64,000 nucleotides of DNA from Posidonia oceanica (taxonomy: Eukaryota; Streptophyta; Magnoliopsida; Alismatales; Posidoniaceae): the NCBI GenBank assembly GCA_037176725.1, contig JAZBRS010000013.1, positions 5,211,001 through 5,275,000 of the forward strand. The letters run 5' to 3'. Below are positions 46,369 to 55,796 of the stretch, in pieces. The position numbers and the translations under genes are program-made. Under the pieces are notes generated by a model. That model did no database searches and was not told where the DNA came from. It worked only from the letters and a program-made list of their open reading frames with translations. How positions within the stretch are numbered: the first letter of the stretch is position 1; the number at the start of each line of letters is the position of its first letter.

Positions 46369-47407
46369 ATGGCGTCTCCTGCTGGCTTCGATCTAGACAC
46401 GGCGTCTTCCTCTGTGAACCCATCTCCTTTCTCATCTCTCCCAAGTGTTCACCATCATGTTGGAGTCAAGCTTACCCCCACGAATTATCTCCTCTGGAAG
46501 ACTCAGTTCATGTCGTTGCTCCGGAGTCTCGGGTTGGTCGAATTAATCGATGGCACAAATCCGTGCCCTCCGTCGACAGTTGCAGCTCTGCCTACCTTCT
46601 CTCAAATAGTGGCTGCATCCTCCCCTCTTCGTTCCTCGGTAATAAACAGGGTGAATCCTCTGTATTAGTAATGGATTCGCAAGGATCAAATGGTTCTTAC
46701 CTGGATCATGCAGTCTCTCTCTGAAGAGGTCCTTTCCTCTGTCACCAACGTTCGTTCTTCGTCTAAAGCTTGGCATGTGCTCGAAACGACGTTTGGGACT
46801 CCATCCCATACTCGTATTGTCCAGCTCACAATGCATATCCACAATCTCAAGAAAGGCGATCTGGGTGTTGCTGCTTATCTCCGGCAAGCTCGGTATATTG
46901 CTGAGGAGCTTCGGGCCGCTGGTCATGTCATCTCAGATGCTAATTTCAATGCTATTATTTACAATAACCTGCTGGCGGACTATAGTGACATCGTCGCCGC
47001 TCTCTCCACTAGACCCACTTCGGTGAGCTTCCATGAGTTGCTCAGCATACTATTGGGTCATGAGATTCGTCTTCAAGCTTCTCAGAACACTCTCTCTGCT
47101 TTATTACCCACTCCAATGACATCATCTTTTACTATGACTCCTGCGGCACACATAGTTCAATCCTCTTCTACTGCTCGTGGTCGTGGACGCCACTCAGGTA
47201 GAGGACGTGGCCGACAATCTGGGGAACGTCGTGATCCTTGTCCTGTATATGGGGTTCACGGTCACAGCCCATACAAATGTCGCTTCCATCACCGAGGGGT
47301 TTCTCCTCCCACTCATGCCTATGCTGCTTATTCTCCATCGTCTCAGGGCTTTGGTGCATTTTCACAAACACATGGTGCTCCTCAATATCAGCCTTCTGCT
47401 CCACCCC
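46369..47407 (+). pseudogene. Copia C gag, two adjacent stops, cut by solo LTR D
   Basis: It begins MASPAGFDLDTASSSVNPSP at 46369. It contains VKLTPTNYLLWKTQFMSLL (gag N-terminus), stops TAG-TAA after VNPLY at about 46665-46670, WIRKDQMVLTWIMQSLSEEV, a UBN2-like capsid with ARYIAEELRAAGHVISDANF, and an RGRGR-rich tail with CPVYGVHGHSPYKCRFH, a knuckle-like motif. Solo LTR D is inserted after SAPP at 47407. Confidence 0.9.
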
Positions 47408-50400
47408 TGTAACATTCAGGTTCTTCTGAATCTAGCGGGTATGGTTAGCGTAGATTGCTGGCGTGGATTTCTGGCGCGTATTGCTAGCGCGAGGTGCAGT
47501 ATTCAGAGATCAAGTATTTTTGCAAGAATGACCTTAGAATTTCTGTTGGATATTAATTGGATAAGACTGGGATTTGGTAACCAGTAATGTTATGAGTTTC
47601 CATCTGTGGGCGTGATGGATTGGTGTTTATTACTCTCTGTCTTAATTTTAGAAGGTTGTTTGGGATATTTTGTAGTTTGTTGGAAGAAGGAGGAGCTTTG
47701 TGCAATTTTCGCACGAAAAATTTGGATATAAGAGAGGAAGAAACTGGAAGCTTCTCGAGCATGCAACCACGCCATGCCCTGCACCATTCTGGAACCGCAT
47801 CTTCAGGCAGCTGTCGGGGCGAAGGAAGGATTGGTGGCATGCATGCAAGGGAGAAGAAAGAAGAAGAGAGAAAAGGAGGGAAGGAAGGAGGATTGGTTGT
47901 GGCTGCAAGCTCTGGGTATGCACTCCACCTTCTCTTCCTTTTTGATTTAGATTTAATGAAGTAAAGTTTGGATTGGGTAGATTATTATGGATTGATGATG
48001 AGGTAGTGATCTGGTAAATTTTTAGGAATTTTAATGAATTATTTAGAGATTTTATAAGGTGTATGTTACTGTGTTAGTTATATGCATCTTGTGGCTTTGC
48101 AATTTTGTAGGTTGAGATTGGTATGTAGGATTCTTGAGATTTTTATCTCCAATGATAGGTATTACATCACGTTAGGACTTAGTGTTTTTCTCTGGATTTG
48201 TGGTGGCCTGTGTGAGGTGTGGTGTGAGTTTTTAAAGCAGAGGTATTATGGGTTCTCTACTAGCTTTTCTTCCTGTGTGTGGGTCTAGTGAAGGTGCCAA
48301 GCATGGTTTGCCAGTGAGAGATTCTGGCGACACTAGGAGGTGGGATTCGCCGACGCGCTTCACAGGTAGGCTTTCCAGGCGCACCTGGTGCTTGCTGGGC
48401 GCCAGTGGGCGCCCCTGGGTCAACCAGACAATTTGGTTTGGCCTGGCATGGGCCAGGCCGGATCCAAGAGAGTGTGCCTGGATTCTGTGGAGGCTTAAAA
48501 TCTGATTTTTGGACTTTATAGAGAGTTTTGTGGAATGAAAGTGAATCTTTGTCTTTAAGACATTGGCCTGATTTGCTGATGTAGGAATGTATTGGCATTT
48601 TATAAAACACATTAGGGCAAGATGATAATTAGGCAAATCATTAGAAACTAGTTAAGAACTACCTAAAATGAATTAGCAAGATCCCACTTGTGTTAGAGTT
48701 TGAATTAAAAGACTAAACAACCTAGAAATGCTAAGGTTTTCCCTAATTGGTCTAGACGGACATTAGGGAACATGTTAATCTAGGATTAAACCTTGGTGCT
48801 AGGACTTAGTGTTTTGGGTGAACTTTGTGTAGGTGCTCGGTCTCGTAAGTACCTTGGAACTTCGGGATTGGTGCTTTGCTGCTGGTTGGTGTCTCTTGGG
48901 TAAATGATATGCCCAGAAGGTGCCATTGTTTCTCTATTTGTCGCGTTTTAAAATGTGGTTCTGGGCTCGATAGTGGAGCTGTCGAGGCTATGTTTTGAGC
49001 TATGATTTCAACTCGTGGTTTTGTGCTGTGCTTGGTACTATTTTTTGAGGTATTTTGAGTTGTCATTTAAGGATTTCGAAATGGTTTTCGAAAAGAATTT
49101 TGAAAAGAAAATGCAAGGGTTTGGCAAAGGTTTTGGAAAGAGTTTTCCGGTGTTTTCTATTTGTGGCGGAACAAGATACTGGAGGGTCATACCGCCGGGA
49201 CCAGGGGATGTGACGACATTCCTGGGTGGTCGGGCACGTCGCCTAGGTTGAGGTTCGGGCACGTCGCCTAGGTTGAGGTCCTGAGACCAAGAGGCTGAGG
49301 CAAGTGTTCGTCGGATCTTAGAGGTATGATACTCCTTGATTGTCGTCCACGAGGCTGAGGCTGTGGTCTGCAGGTCAAGGTGCCGACTGGACTGGGAGGT
49401 ATGACACTCTGCTTGCTCTGGGTGCCGAAGACTTAGGGTACTGACTGTACATAGTGTATCGTGGCAGCAGACCCAGGGAGTATGAGACCTCTTTGTAGCT
49501 AGGCGTGATACCCTAGTTAGTACGGGTACCGCGACTGCTTGGTGTAGACTGAGCCTAGGGGTGGGGAGCCTTAGAGGTTTGGAGCACTGAGTTAGGGCAT
49601 TGTGACGCACCTTGTGGTGTTTGGCCAAGGCGGGTGGACACGTGCCCCGTTGCTGATGGTGTCTTGCTGAGAGACAGGACAGGCTTTCCAGTGTGTGGTT
49701 GGCCTTTTGAGACGTGTAGGTCAAGACGGCTCACTCCTCCACAGGGTAGTCGGTCGTGCCAGTGCAGGGACACCGTGGTCACGCCTCGGTGGACTGCTTG
49801 TGGCTAGGTGTCAATCGCTTGGGCCTGAGTGATGACACAGTTTGTTTGTGTGTGTGGTTGACTGTGCTTGTGGCCATGCCTGTAGGGCGTAGGTCCTGCG
49901 CTTGTGAGGCGCTTTGGTTTGGCTGAGCAGTGTCTCAGCATTGGCTTTTGGTTTTAGTGTTTGTTGTGCTGTGTGTGTATCCTGAATGCAATTGAGGGCA
50001 TTCAGGCCCGGTTGGCCGTCTAGTGACTAGATTGTGTGGTTTTTAGACTTGATTTGGCAAGAGTGGCCATTTCAAGCGTTCATATGGTTTTAAAAAGAGC
50101 ATGCACATGGTTTTGAAAGGAAAAGAGAAAAGATGATTTCAAAAGCATGTTTTTAATTGTTTGCTTTGTGGGCAATGATGTATGTCCTGTTGTGGCATCC
50201 AGGAGAGATGCCTGTGTTTGTTTGCCTGTGGCGTGGTTACGCCTGTTCCCTCGATAGGGCTTGCTGAGCTATTGTGTGCCTAGGTGGGTGTGTGCTGGGT
50301 GACCTATTGAGTGGTTACTCACGTGTGTTTTGTTTCTTTTTTTGGCAGGTGCAGGATAGGAGCCGGAGTTGCTAGTGCATATAGGAAAGGAGTCACACTG

Positions 50401-50560
50401 CCATACAACAAGGGTTCTGGGTAAGTGAGTTAATTAAGTTTATTTTATTTCTACTTTATAGTATTTGTGAGAATTTAGTTCTATTGTTCATGAATGCTAG
50501 TATATAAATAAAAAAAAAATGGTAGCTAGGTTGAGAGGTAACGACTTAGGGGTCGTTACA
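47408..50560 (+). mobile_element. Solo LTR D, probably Ty3/gypsy
   Basis: It is 3,153 bp, starting TGTAACATTCAGG and ending GGGGTCGTTACA, with TGTAAC/GTTACA terminal inverted repeats. Flanks ACCCC (47403-47407) and AGCCC (50561-50565) are a 5-bp duplication with one change. It interrupts copia C between gag and protease. No protein domain is inside. It has a 23-bp direct duplication at about 49230-49275 (GGGCACGTCGCCTAGGTTGA), and GGCCTGGC (48440-48447) pairs with 48452-48459. I judge gypsy from the terminal TGTAAC...GTTACA form and the length. Confidence 0.75.
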
Positions 50561-50940
50561 AGCCCTATCCTCCTATCCACCATCAACTGCGCCTTCTGAC
50601 TGGTATGCTGACTTTGGTGCGACTCATCATCTAACTCCGGATCTTCAAGGCCTATCCCTTGCCGACGAATATCATGGCCATGATCAAGTAACCACTGCAA
50701 ATGGTACATCTCTTACTATTTCTCATATTGGCTCCACTACCTTGTCTGCAGCTCATCGCCAGTTTCTTCTTTCTCATCTGTTGTGTGTTCCTTCTTCTTC
50801 CAAGCAATTACTCTTTGTTCATTGCTTTGCGCTTGATAATGGCTTTTTCTTTGAGTTTCACCCCTTTCTTCTCCTTGTCAAGGATTGAAAGACAGGTTGT
50901 GTTCTTCTTCAAGGTAGGTACCATGATGGTCTCTATCGGT
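50561..50940 (+). pseudogene. Copia C protease region
   Basis: The frame reads SDWYADFGATHHLTPDLQG. The active-site triplet should be DSG; here it is DFG, as in copia A, so the protease is dead. LSHLLCVPSSSKQLLFVHCF follows, and a stop occurs after LLVKD near 50887. Confidence 0.85.
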
Positions 50941-51783
50941 TGACCACGCTTCCTCCGTCTTCCCCTCCTGCTGCTCTTCTCAGTACCAAGGTTTCTTTCG
51001 ATCTCTGGCACTCCAGGCTGGGACATCATCACTCAGCCACGGTCCGCTCTCTTGTTCGTCACCACCATCTTCCTGTCATAGCTTCCAGCATGAAGCATTG
51101 TCATGCATGCTTATTAGGAAAATCATCTTCCTTCATTGGACTCCTCCAGCACCAGCCCATTGGACCTTATACATAGTGACGTTTGGGGTCCATCTCCTCT
51201 TTTGTCATCTGAGGGTCATCGTTATTTTGTGTTTTTCCTTGATGATTATTCCAAGTTTGTATGGTTTTATCCATTAGCTAGGAAAACTGATGTTATTCAT
51301 GTTTTTCATCTTTTCCAAGTCTTTGTGGAACGACAATTCTCTACAAAAATAAAATGTTTTCAATCTGATGGTGGTGGTGAATTTCGAAAACTTGATTCTC
51401 ATTTTAAGTCATGTGGCATTTATCATCGCTATTCTTGCCCTCATACGCATCAACAAAATGGCTTGGCTGAGCATAAAATCCGCCATGTTGTTGATACTAG
51501 GCTTGCTCTTCTTGCCCATATGTGTCTGTTCCACATTGTTATTGGCATTTTGCATTTGAAATGGTTGTCTATCTTATTAATCGCCTTCCATCTCCTGTCA
51601 TTCGGGCCCATAGTCCCTTCTTTCTTCTTCACAAAATTCAGCCTGATTATAACTTCCTCAAGGTTTTTGGTTGTTCTGTTTTTCCTCTCATTAGAGCATA
51701 TAATACTCACAAATTTTCTTATCGCTCTATTCCATGTGTTTTTCTTAGCTATCCCTCTAATTTTCATGGTTATCGATGCTTGA
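50941..51783 (+). pseudogene. Copia C GAG-pre-integrase and integrase core
   Basis: FDLWHSRLGHHHSATVRSLV and CHACLLGKSSSF form the zinc-binding HHCC region, then a frame change at about 51136-51170. The core has HSDVWGPSP (Asp), FQSDGGGEF (Asp) and QQNGLAEHK (Glu), so all three catalytic acids are present. A second frame change near 51520 moves the reading to the next ORF. Confidence 0.9.
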
Positions 51784-52175
51784 ATATACAATCTGGGGAA
51801 AATTTACATGCAAGACATCTGACCTTTGTTGAAGACTCTTTTCCCTTTCAGGCCCATCCCACTCTCTGTCCACCTCCTGCTTCGTTCTGTCATTTTTCTA
51901 TTTCAGTTCCTACTTCCTTCTCACACTCGCGTCCCAACCCGCTTATTAGGCCCACCACATTTTCTTCCACGTCTTCTAATTCCTGTTCATCGTCTCCTTC
52001 CTCCAGCTCAGTAGCAACATGTCCTGTTCCCTCTGAGTCACCGGTTGCTCCCACCGTTTCTCAACATCCAATGCAACTTCGGTCTCGCCAGCCCATGGAT
52101 TATCATCGGTTAGCTAGTCTTTCTCAACTTGGTGCAATGCAGCATCCTCTGTGGAAGCATTATTGGTTACGATGA
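51522..52175 (+). pseudogene. Copia C integrase C-terminal region and linker
   Basis: The reading includes VVYLINRLPSPVIRAHSPFF, FLKVFGCSVFPLIRAY and FLSYPSNFHGYRC, the normal integrase tail of copia elements. A Pro/Ser-rich linker ends MQLRSRQPM, the hinge before RT. The last codons (HPLWKHYWLR) overlap the RT reading in another frame. Confidence 0.85.
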
Positions 52176-52924
52176 AAGAGTTCGAGCCTCAGAGCTATTC
52201 TGAAGCCTTCAAGTCTCCCAAATGGCTTCGTACTATGGAATCTGAGATCACTGCTATTCACAACAATAACACCTGGTCTCTTGTTCCCCGATCTTCCTCT
52301 ATGAACATTCTCGGCTGCAAGTGGGTTTTTCGTTTGAAGTATAACACTGATGGGTCTGTTGCACAGCATAAAGCTTGCTTAGTTGCCATGGGTTATAATC
52401 AACAAGCTGGGATAGACTACTTTGACACCTTCAGTCTAGTTGTCAAGCCAACAACTATTTGGCTCGTCATTGGTTTAGCTCTGTCTCGTGGTTGGTCTCT
52501 CCGACAGCTTGACATCTCCAATGCCTTCCTTCACGGCGATCTTCATGAAGATGTTTACATGCTACAACCCACTGGTTTCAAGGATCCCACACGACCACTA
52601 CATGTGTGTAAGCTCAATAAATCTCTGTATGGATTGAAACAATCGCCGCGTGCTTGGTTTCACAAGCTCTCCTCTTTTCTCATAAACTATGGGTTCAAGT
52701 CCTCTTCCACTGATACTTCTCTCTTTATATACGCTCATGGAAGCTGTATTCTCTATCTGTTGGTCTATGTGGACGATATCATTCTCACAGGCAGTCACTC
52801 AGAGGAGCTTTCTCATCTTCTTCACAGACTTGGCCAAGCTTTTGCATTAAAGGACTTAGGTTCTCTGCATCACTTCTTGGGTATAGAGGTTGTTCCATTC
52901 TCTTCTAGTTTACTTCTCTCTTAG
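52151..52924 (+). pseudogene. Copia C reverse transcriptase
   Basis: It is open for 257 codons with all RT blocks: WLRTMESEITAIHNNNTWSL, CKWVFRLKYNTDGSVAQHKA, LRQLDISNAFLHGDLHEDVY, LYGLKQSPRAWFHKLSSFL and the catalytic YVDDIILTG. AHKA replaces the usual YKAR and FSLVVKPTTI replaces FSPVVKPTT, showing drift. A TAG stop follows SSSLLLS where Gln is expected (SQ-KYI). Confidence 0.9.
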
Positions 52925-53728
52925 CACAAGTACATTGTTGAGCTTCTTACACGTACTCATATGTTGGGTTCCAAGCCAATCCATATGCCCATGGCTGCTT
53001 CTCTACGGTTGTCGAAAGATGGTGCTCCTCTCTCTAATCCATCTCTCTATCGGCACGTCGTCAGCACTCTTCAGTACATCACATTCACCAGGCCCGACAT
53101 CACCTTTGCTGTCAACAAAGTCTGTCAATACATGAGCCAACCCACTAAATCTCACTGGACTACTATGAAGCGTATTCTCCGCTATCTCAAACATACTCTG
53201 TCGCTGGGGTTGCAGTTACACTGATCACGAACCACTGACGTCAACATCTTCACGGACGCTGATTGGGCAGGCTGTCCGGATGATGGTCGTTCCTCCGGTG
53301 GGTTTGCAATCTACTGTGGCTCTAATCTCGTCACCTGGATGTCTAGAAAATAGAAAACGGTTGCCCGTTCCTCAACTGAATCAGAATACCGGGCACTAGC
53401 TGATGCTACTACCAAGGCCTTGTGGTTACAGGCACTTCTATGTGAATTGCATGTGCCATGTCCTTCTCCAAATATGTGGTGCGACAATCTTGGGGCGACC
53501 TTTCTTTCAGCAAATCCCGTGTTTCATGCCCGCATGAAACACATCGAAGTTGATTATCACTTTGTTCGAGAACTCGTCACTCGCCATCATCTTCATGTTC
53601 GGTTTCTTCCCTCTAAAGCACAGCTTGCCGACATATTCACCAAAGCTTTGCCACGCACTACTTTTCTCCGTCATCGAGACAAGTTAATTGTTCGAAGTCG
53701 AGACCATCAACTTAAGGGGGCATGTTAG
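52925..53728 (+). pseudogene. Copia C RT connection and RNase H
   Basis: The reading continues HKYIVELLTRTHMLGSKPIH, STLQYITFTRPDITFAVNKV and RILRYLKHTL, a stop at 53222, TDADWAGCPDDGRSSGGFAI, a stop after [24 protein letters not shown] (the catalytic Glu block), [20 protein letters not shown] and [14 protein letters not shown]. All RNase H blocks remain, with two in-frame stops. Confidence 0.9.
53711..53722 (+). promoter_or_regulatory. Polypurine tract of copia C
   Basis: CTTAAGGGGGCA sits immediately before the 3' LTR, a typical copia plus-strand priming site. Confidence 0.9.
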
Positions 53729-53913
53729 TATACCTATACGTATTATGTTAGTATACCTATACGTATTCTGTTATGTGTCACTATCTTGTAGATGGTTCTA
53801 GAAGGGTGTGGAAAGTGGGTGTAACAACCTTGTCTCTCTTGTATAAATAATGGATTCCTCCACATGTTGAGGTGTGAGGAACATTCTATCCTTTCCATTG
53901 TGTCATGCAAACA
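53723..53913 (+). repeat. 3' LTR of copia C
   Basis: It starts with a duplicated TGTTAGTATACCTATACG segment (about 25 bp) and ends CATGCAAACA. TATAAATA lies at 53842-53849. It is followed by the GTGAT duplication. Confidence 0.95.
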
Positions 53914-53963
53914 GTGATCATAATTGCAATCCCATGTAGTTCAATATGGCCAGATCTTGTAAA
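53914..53963 (-). pseudogene. NHX: NHX exon c, 5' part
   Basis: The minus strand has the acceptor CTGCAG|TTTACA and reads FTRSGHIELHGIAIMIT, uninterrupted, up to the GTGAT duplication. It joins in frame with 46095-46057 when copia C and one duplication copy are ignored. Confidence 0.9.
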
Positions 53964-54453
53964 CTGCAGTTACAAATTGTTGTTTCATCGTTAGCAAGTG
54001 TAGAAATGAGCTCTTAAAACTCTAATTAAGAGATGTGAGTAACAATCACAAGGATAAACATTTCTCAAGAGCTTCAAATTGAGCTTAATTGACTAAATAC
54101 CCATTACCCAGAGTAAATAATGTTTCATACACGAGGATGAATAATTGTTTTTCAGGTTATTATACTACCAATTTCTAGCATGGTAATTTCTAACAGGAAA
54201 TTACATAACAGGAAATAAATGCATACATGGTGATTACACCATGCATTACAGAAGAGCATCTGGAATATCAGAAATTTTATGAACAATTTGTTATTGGCAT
54301 TTTGACAAATTATAAACAGTTGACAGTTTGTGGTACCAATGAGAATATTGTGCTCACGAAATACAAATACTTTGTGGAAGAAAGAACTTGATATGAGAAT
54401 GAAAAATATAAACAATTAATTAGACTTCAATTTAGTGTAGCTTAAACAATTAC

Positions 54454-54516
54454 CTGATTGTAAGCAAGGGCCATGGACACAACACCCCTCATAAGACCTA
54501 CCCACCATATTGTAAC
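54454..54516 (-). pseudogene. NHX: NHX exon b, 63 bp
   Basis: It is bounded by CCTACAG|GTTACA and AATCAG|GTAATT. It encodes 21 codons including WWVGLMRGVVSMALAYN, the signature of plant NHX exchangers (usually WWAGLMRGAVSMALAYN). Both splice borders are intact. Confidence 0.92.
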
Positions 54517-54617
54517 CTGTAGGCAAATCCAATATTCAATTACCAGTGAATTTAGTGATACTTATGACTGACTTGAGAAAAAATGGAATGATATATCACG
54601 TAGAACAGAACACCCAC

Positions 54618-54772
54618 TTGCTGTTTGAAGACAATTTTATCATGTGTAAACTTCTTAGATAAGTTTGCTAGAAATCAAAGTGGGAATACAAAAGCTGCTA
54701 TGCCAACCAACACCAAACCCAATAGAATAGAGTTTATGCCAACAACCAATAGCTAGCAACATCTCTCCTTGC
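54618..54772 (-). pseudogene. NHX: NHX exon a, 155 bp, with stops
   Basis: It is bounded by TATACAG|GCAAGG and AACAGCAA|GTGGGT. The reading VGINSILLGLVLVGIAAFVF matches the NHX segment whose usual form has GRAAFVFPLSFL. Here TGA replaces the Ser codon after FVFPL, Ile replaces the Arg, and an earlier TAG lies near the exon start. It ends KKFTHDKIVFKQQ. Confidence 0.88.
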
Positions 54773-55430
54773 CTGTATAAATATATAATGTATGCTAGTT
54801 TTAACTTCATGTACAAAGAAAATGTGGAGAATGTGTTGCTCTTGTATTTTTTGTGTTATGTTTTGTTTTTCCTAGATGAAGCATTCTTTATTGTTTCTAA
54901 ATGCTTATTGTGTTATTATTATTTTACTTTATAATAGATCAAAGAGAAGGATAATTAAAAAACAATTGCATAATACATCAAGACGTATTATGCACACACG
55001 CGTACTATAATAAATTACATATCAAAGGCTAGATATGCATCCTTGGCACACCAGGTGTTATGTGCACCATATGAAGGGATTTCATCACTTTTCATGTGGT
55101 TTCTTGAGTGTTGTAGGGGTATTTTATCACCTTTCACATCGATGCACGTTTTCTTTTTTTTTGTGAATGTGTTTTCTTGCAGGTGAGGGTTATTAGGGGT
55201 TAGGATTTAGAAATTAGGACTAGAATTTAAATATTAAAATCATACTTGAACTAATTAAAGTACCTATCATCACGAGTGTGGTCGCTCACTCGTTGAGGTT
55301 GGCATTAATTTCTAAAAAATACACCAAACTTATACAACCATCACAAAAGCGACGATGAAAGTGATAATCAAAATCAAAGTACCCTAAAATACTAATTATG
55401 CATCATTCATCATTATAGACAAATTTGTGT
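54773..55430. other. No gene recognised
   Basis: This is where upstream NHX exons should lie on the minus strand, but I could not identify any. The sequence is AT-rich and unremarkable. Confidence 0.5.
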
Positions 55431-55796
55431 ATATATATATATATATGGAGAGAGAGAGAGAGAGAGAGAATAATGTCTAGTAGGGCCCTATCCTAATTAA
55501 CATAAGTAGGACCCAAATTCAGACTGTCCATTACAAAACCACAAAACACATCTTAATCATTCAATTTTGAAATAGAAATTATTGTTATCTATTTGGAAAA
55601 TCACATAAATTACTGAAATTTATTCCAATCCGTCAGTTAAGCAAACATACATACGTGATTGAACATTTGCCAATAAAATGTAATCAATAATCTCATTAAA
55701 TATGATGTCGTTTTTTTCGTTCTCTCCAACTTTCCCTTTCCACTTGTTCTTTTCCATTTTTCCTTCTTTTTCCATACACACACACACACATATCTA
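55431..55796 (+). mobile_element. Small element between simple repeats
   Basis: A (TA)n(GA)n tract (55431-55470) leads into TAATGTCTAGTAGGGCCCTATCC, and the stretch ends at a (CA)n run (55774-55790) before the next element. The start resembles the ends of the other TA-associated elements only loosely. It is non-coding. Confidence 0.35.

Larger units (their letters stand above)
46096..53913 (+). mobile_element. Copia C: Ty1/copia element inside an NHX exon
   Basis: Short LTRs at 46096-46275 and 53723-53913, a perfect GTGAT duplication (46091-46095, 53914-53918), a primer binding site TGATATCAAAGC and a polypurine tract define the element. Gag, PR, IN, RT and RNase H are in copia order. Without the solo LTR at 47408-50560 it is about 4.7 kb, typical for Ale/Ivana-like small copia elements (lineage tentative). 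Several stops and frameshifts make it inactive. Confidence 0.95.
46057..54772 (-). pseudogene. NHX: NHX-type Na+/H+ antiporter pseudogene, split by copia C
   Basis: Three minus-strand exons with GT-AG borders spell consecutive NHX antiporter segments: 54772-54618, 54516-54454, and a third split into 53963-53914 and 46095-46057 by copia C. Together they cover SILLGLVLVGIAAFVFPL, a stop where Ser is expected, KKFTHDKIVFKQQ, WWVGLMRGVVSMALAYN, FTRSGHIELHGIAIM and ITSTILIVIFYTM. These match the membrane segments of plant vacuolar/endosomal Na+(K+)/H+ exchangers after the Na+-binding region. Upstream and downstream exons are absent from the window. In-frame stops in the first exon plus the insertion make it non-functional. 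It is either a decayed gene copy or a genomic fragment. Confidence 0.85.

Noticed and set aside
54152..54415. An 87-codon minus-strand ORF between NHX exons b and c
   Set aside because: It lies in the intron between two well-defined exons and does not match NHX.
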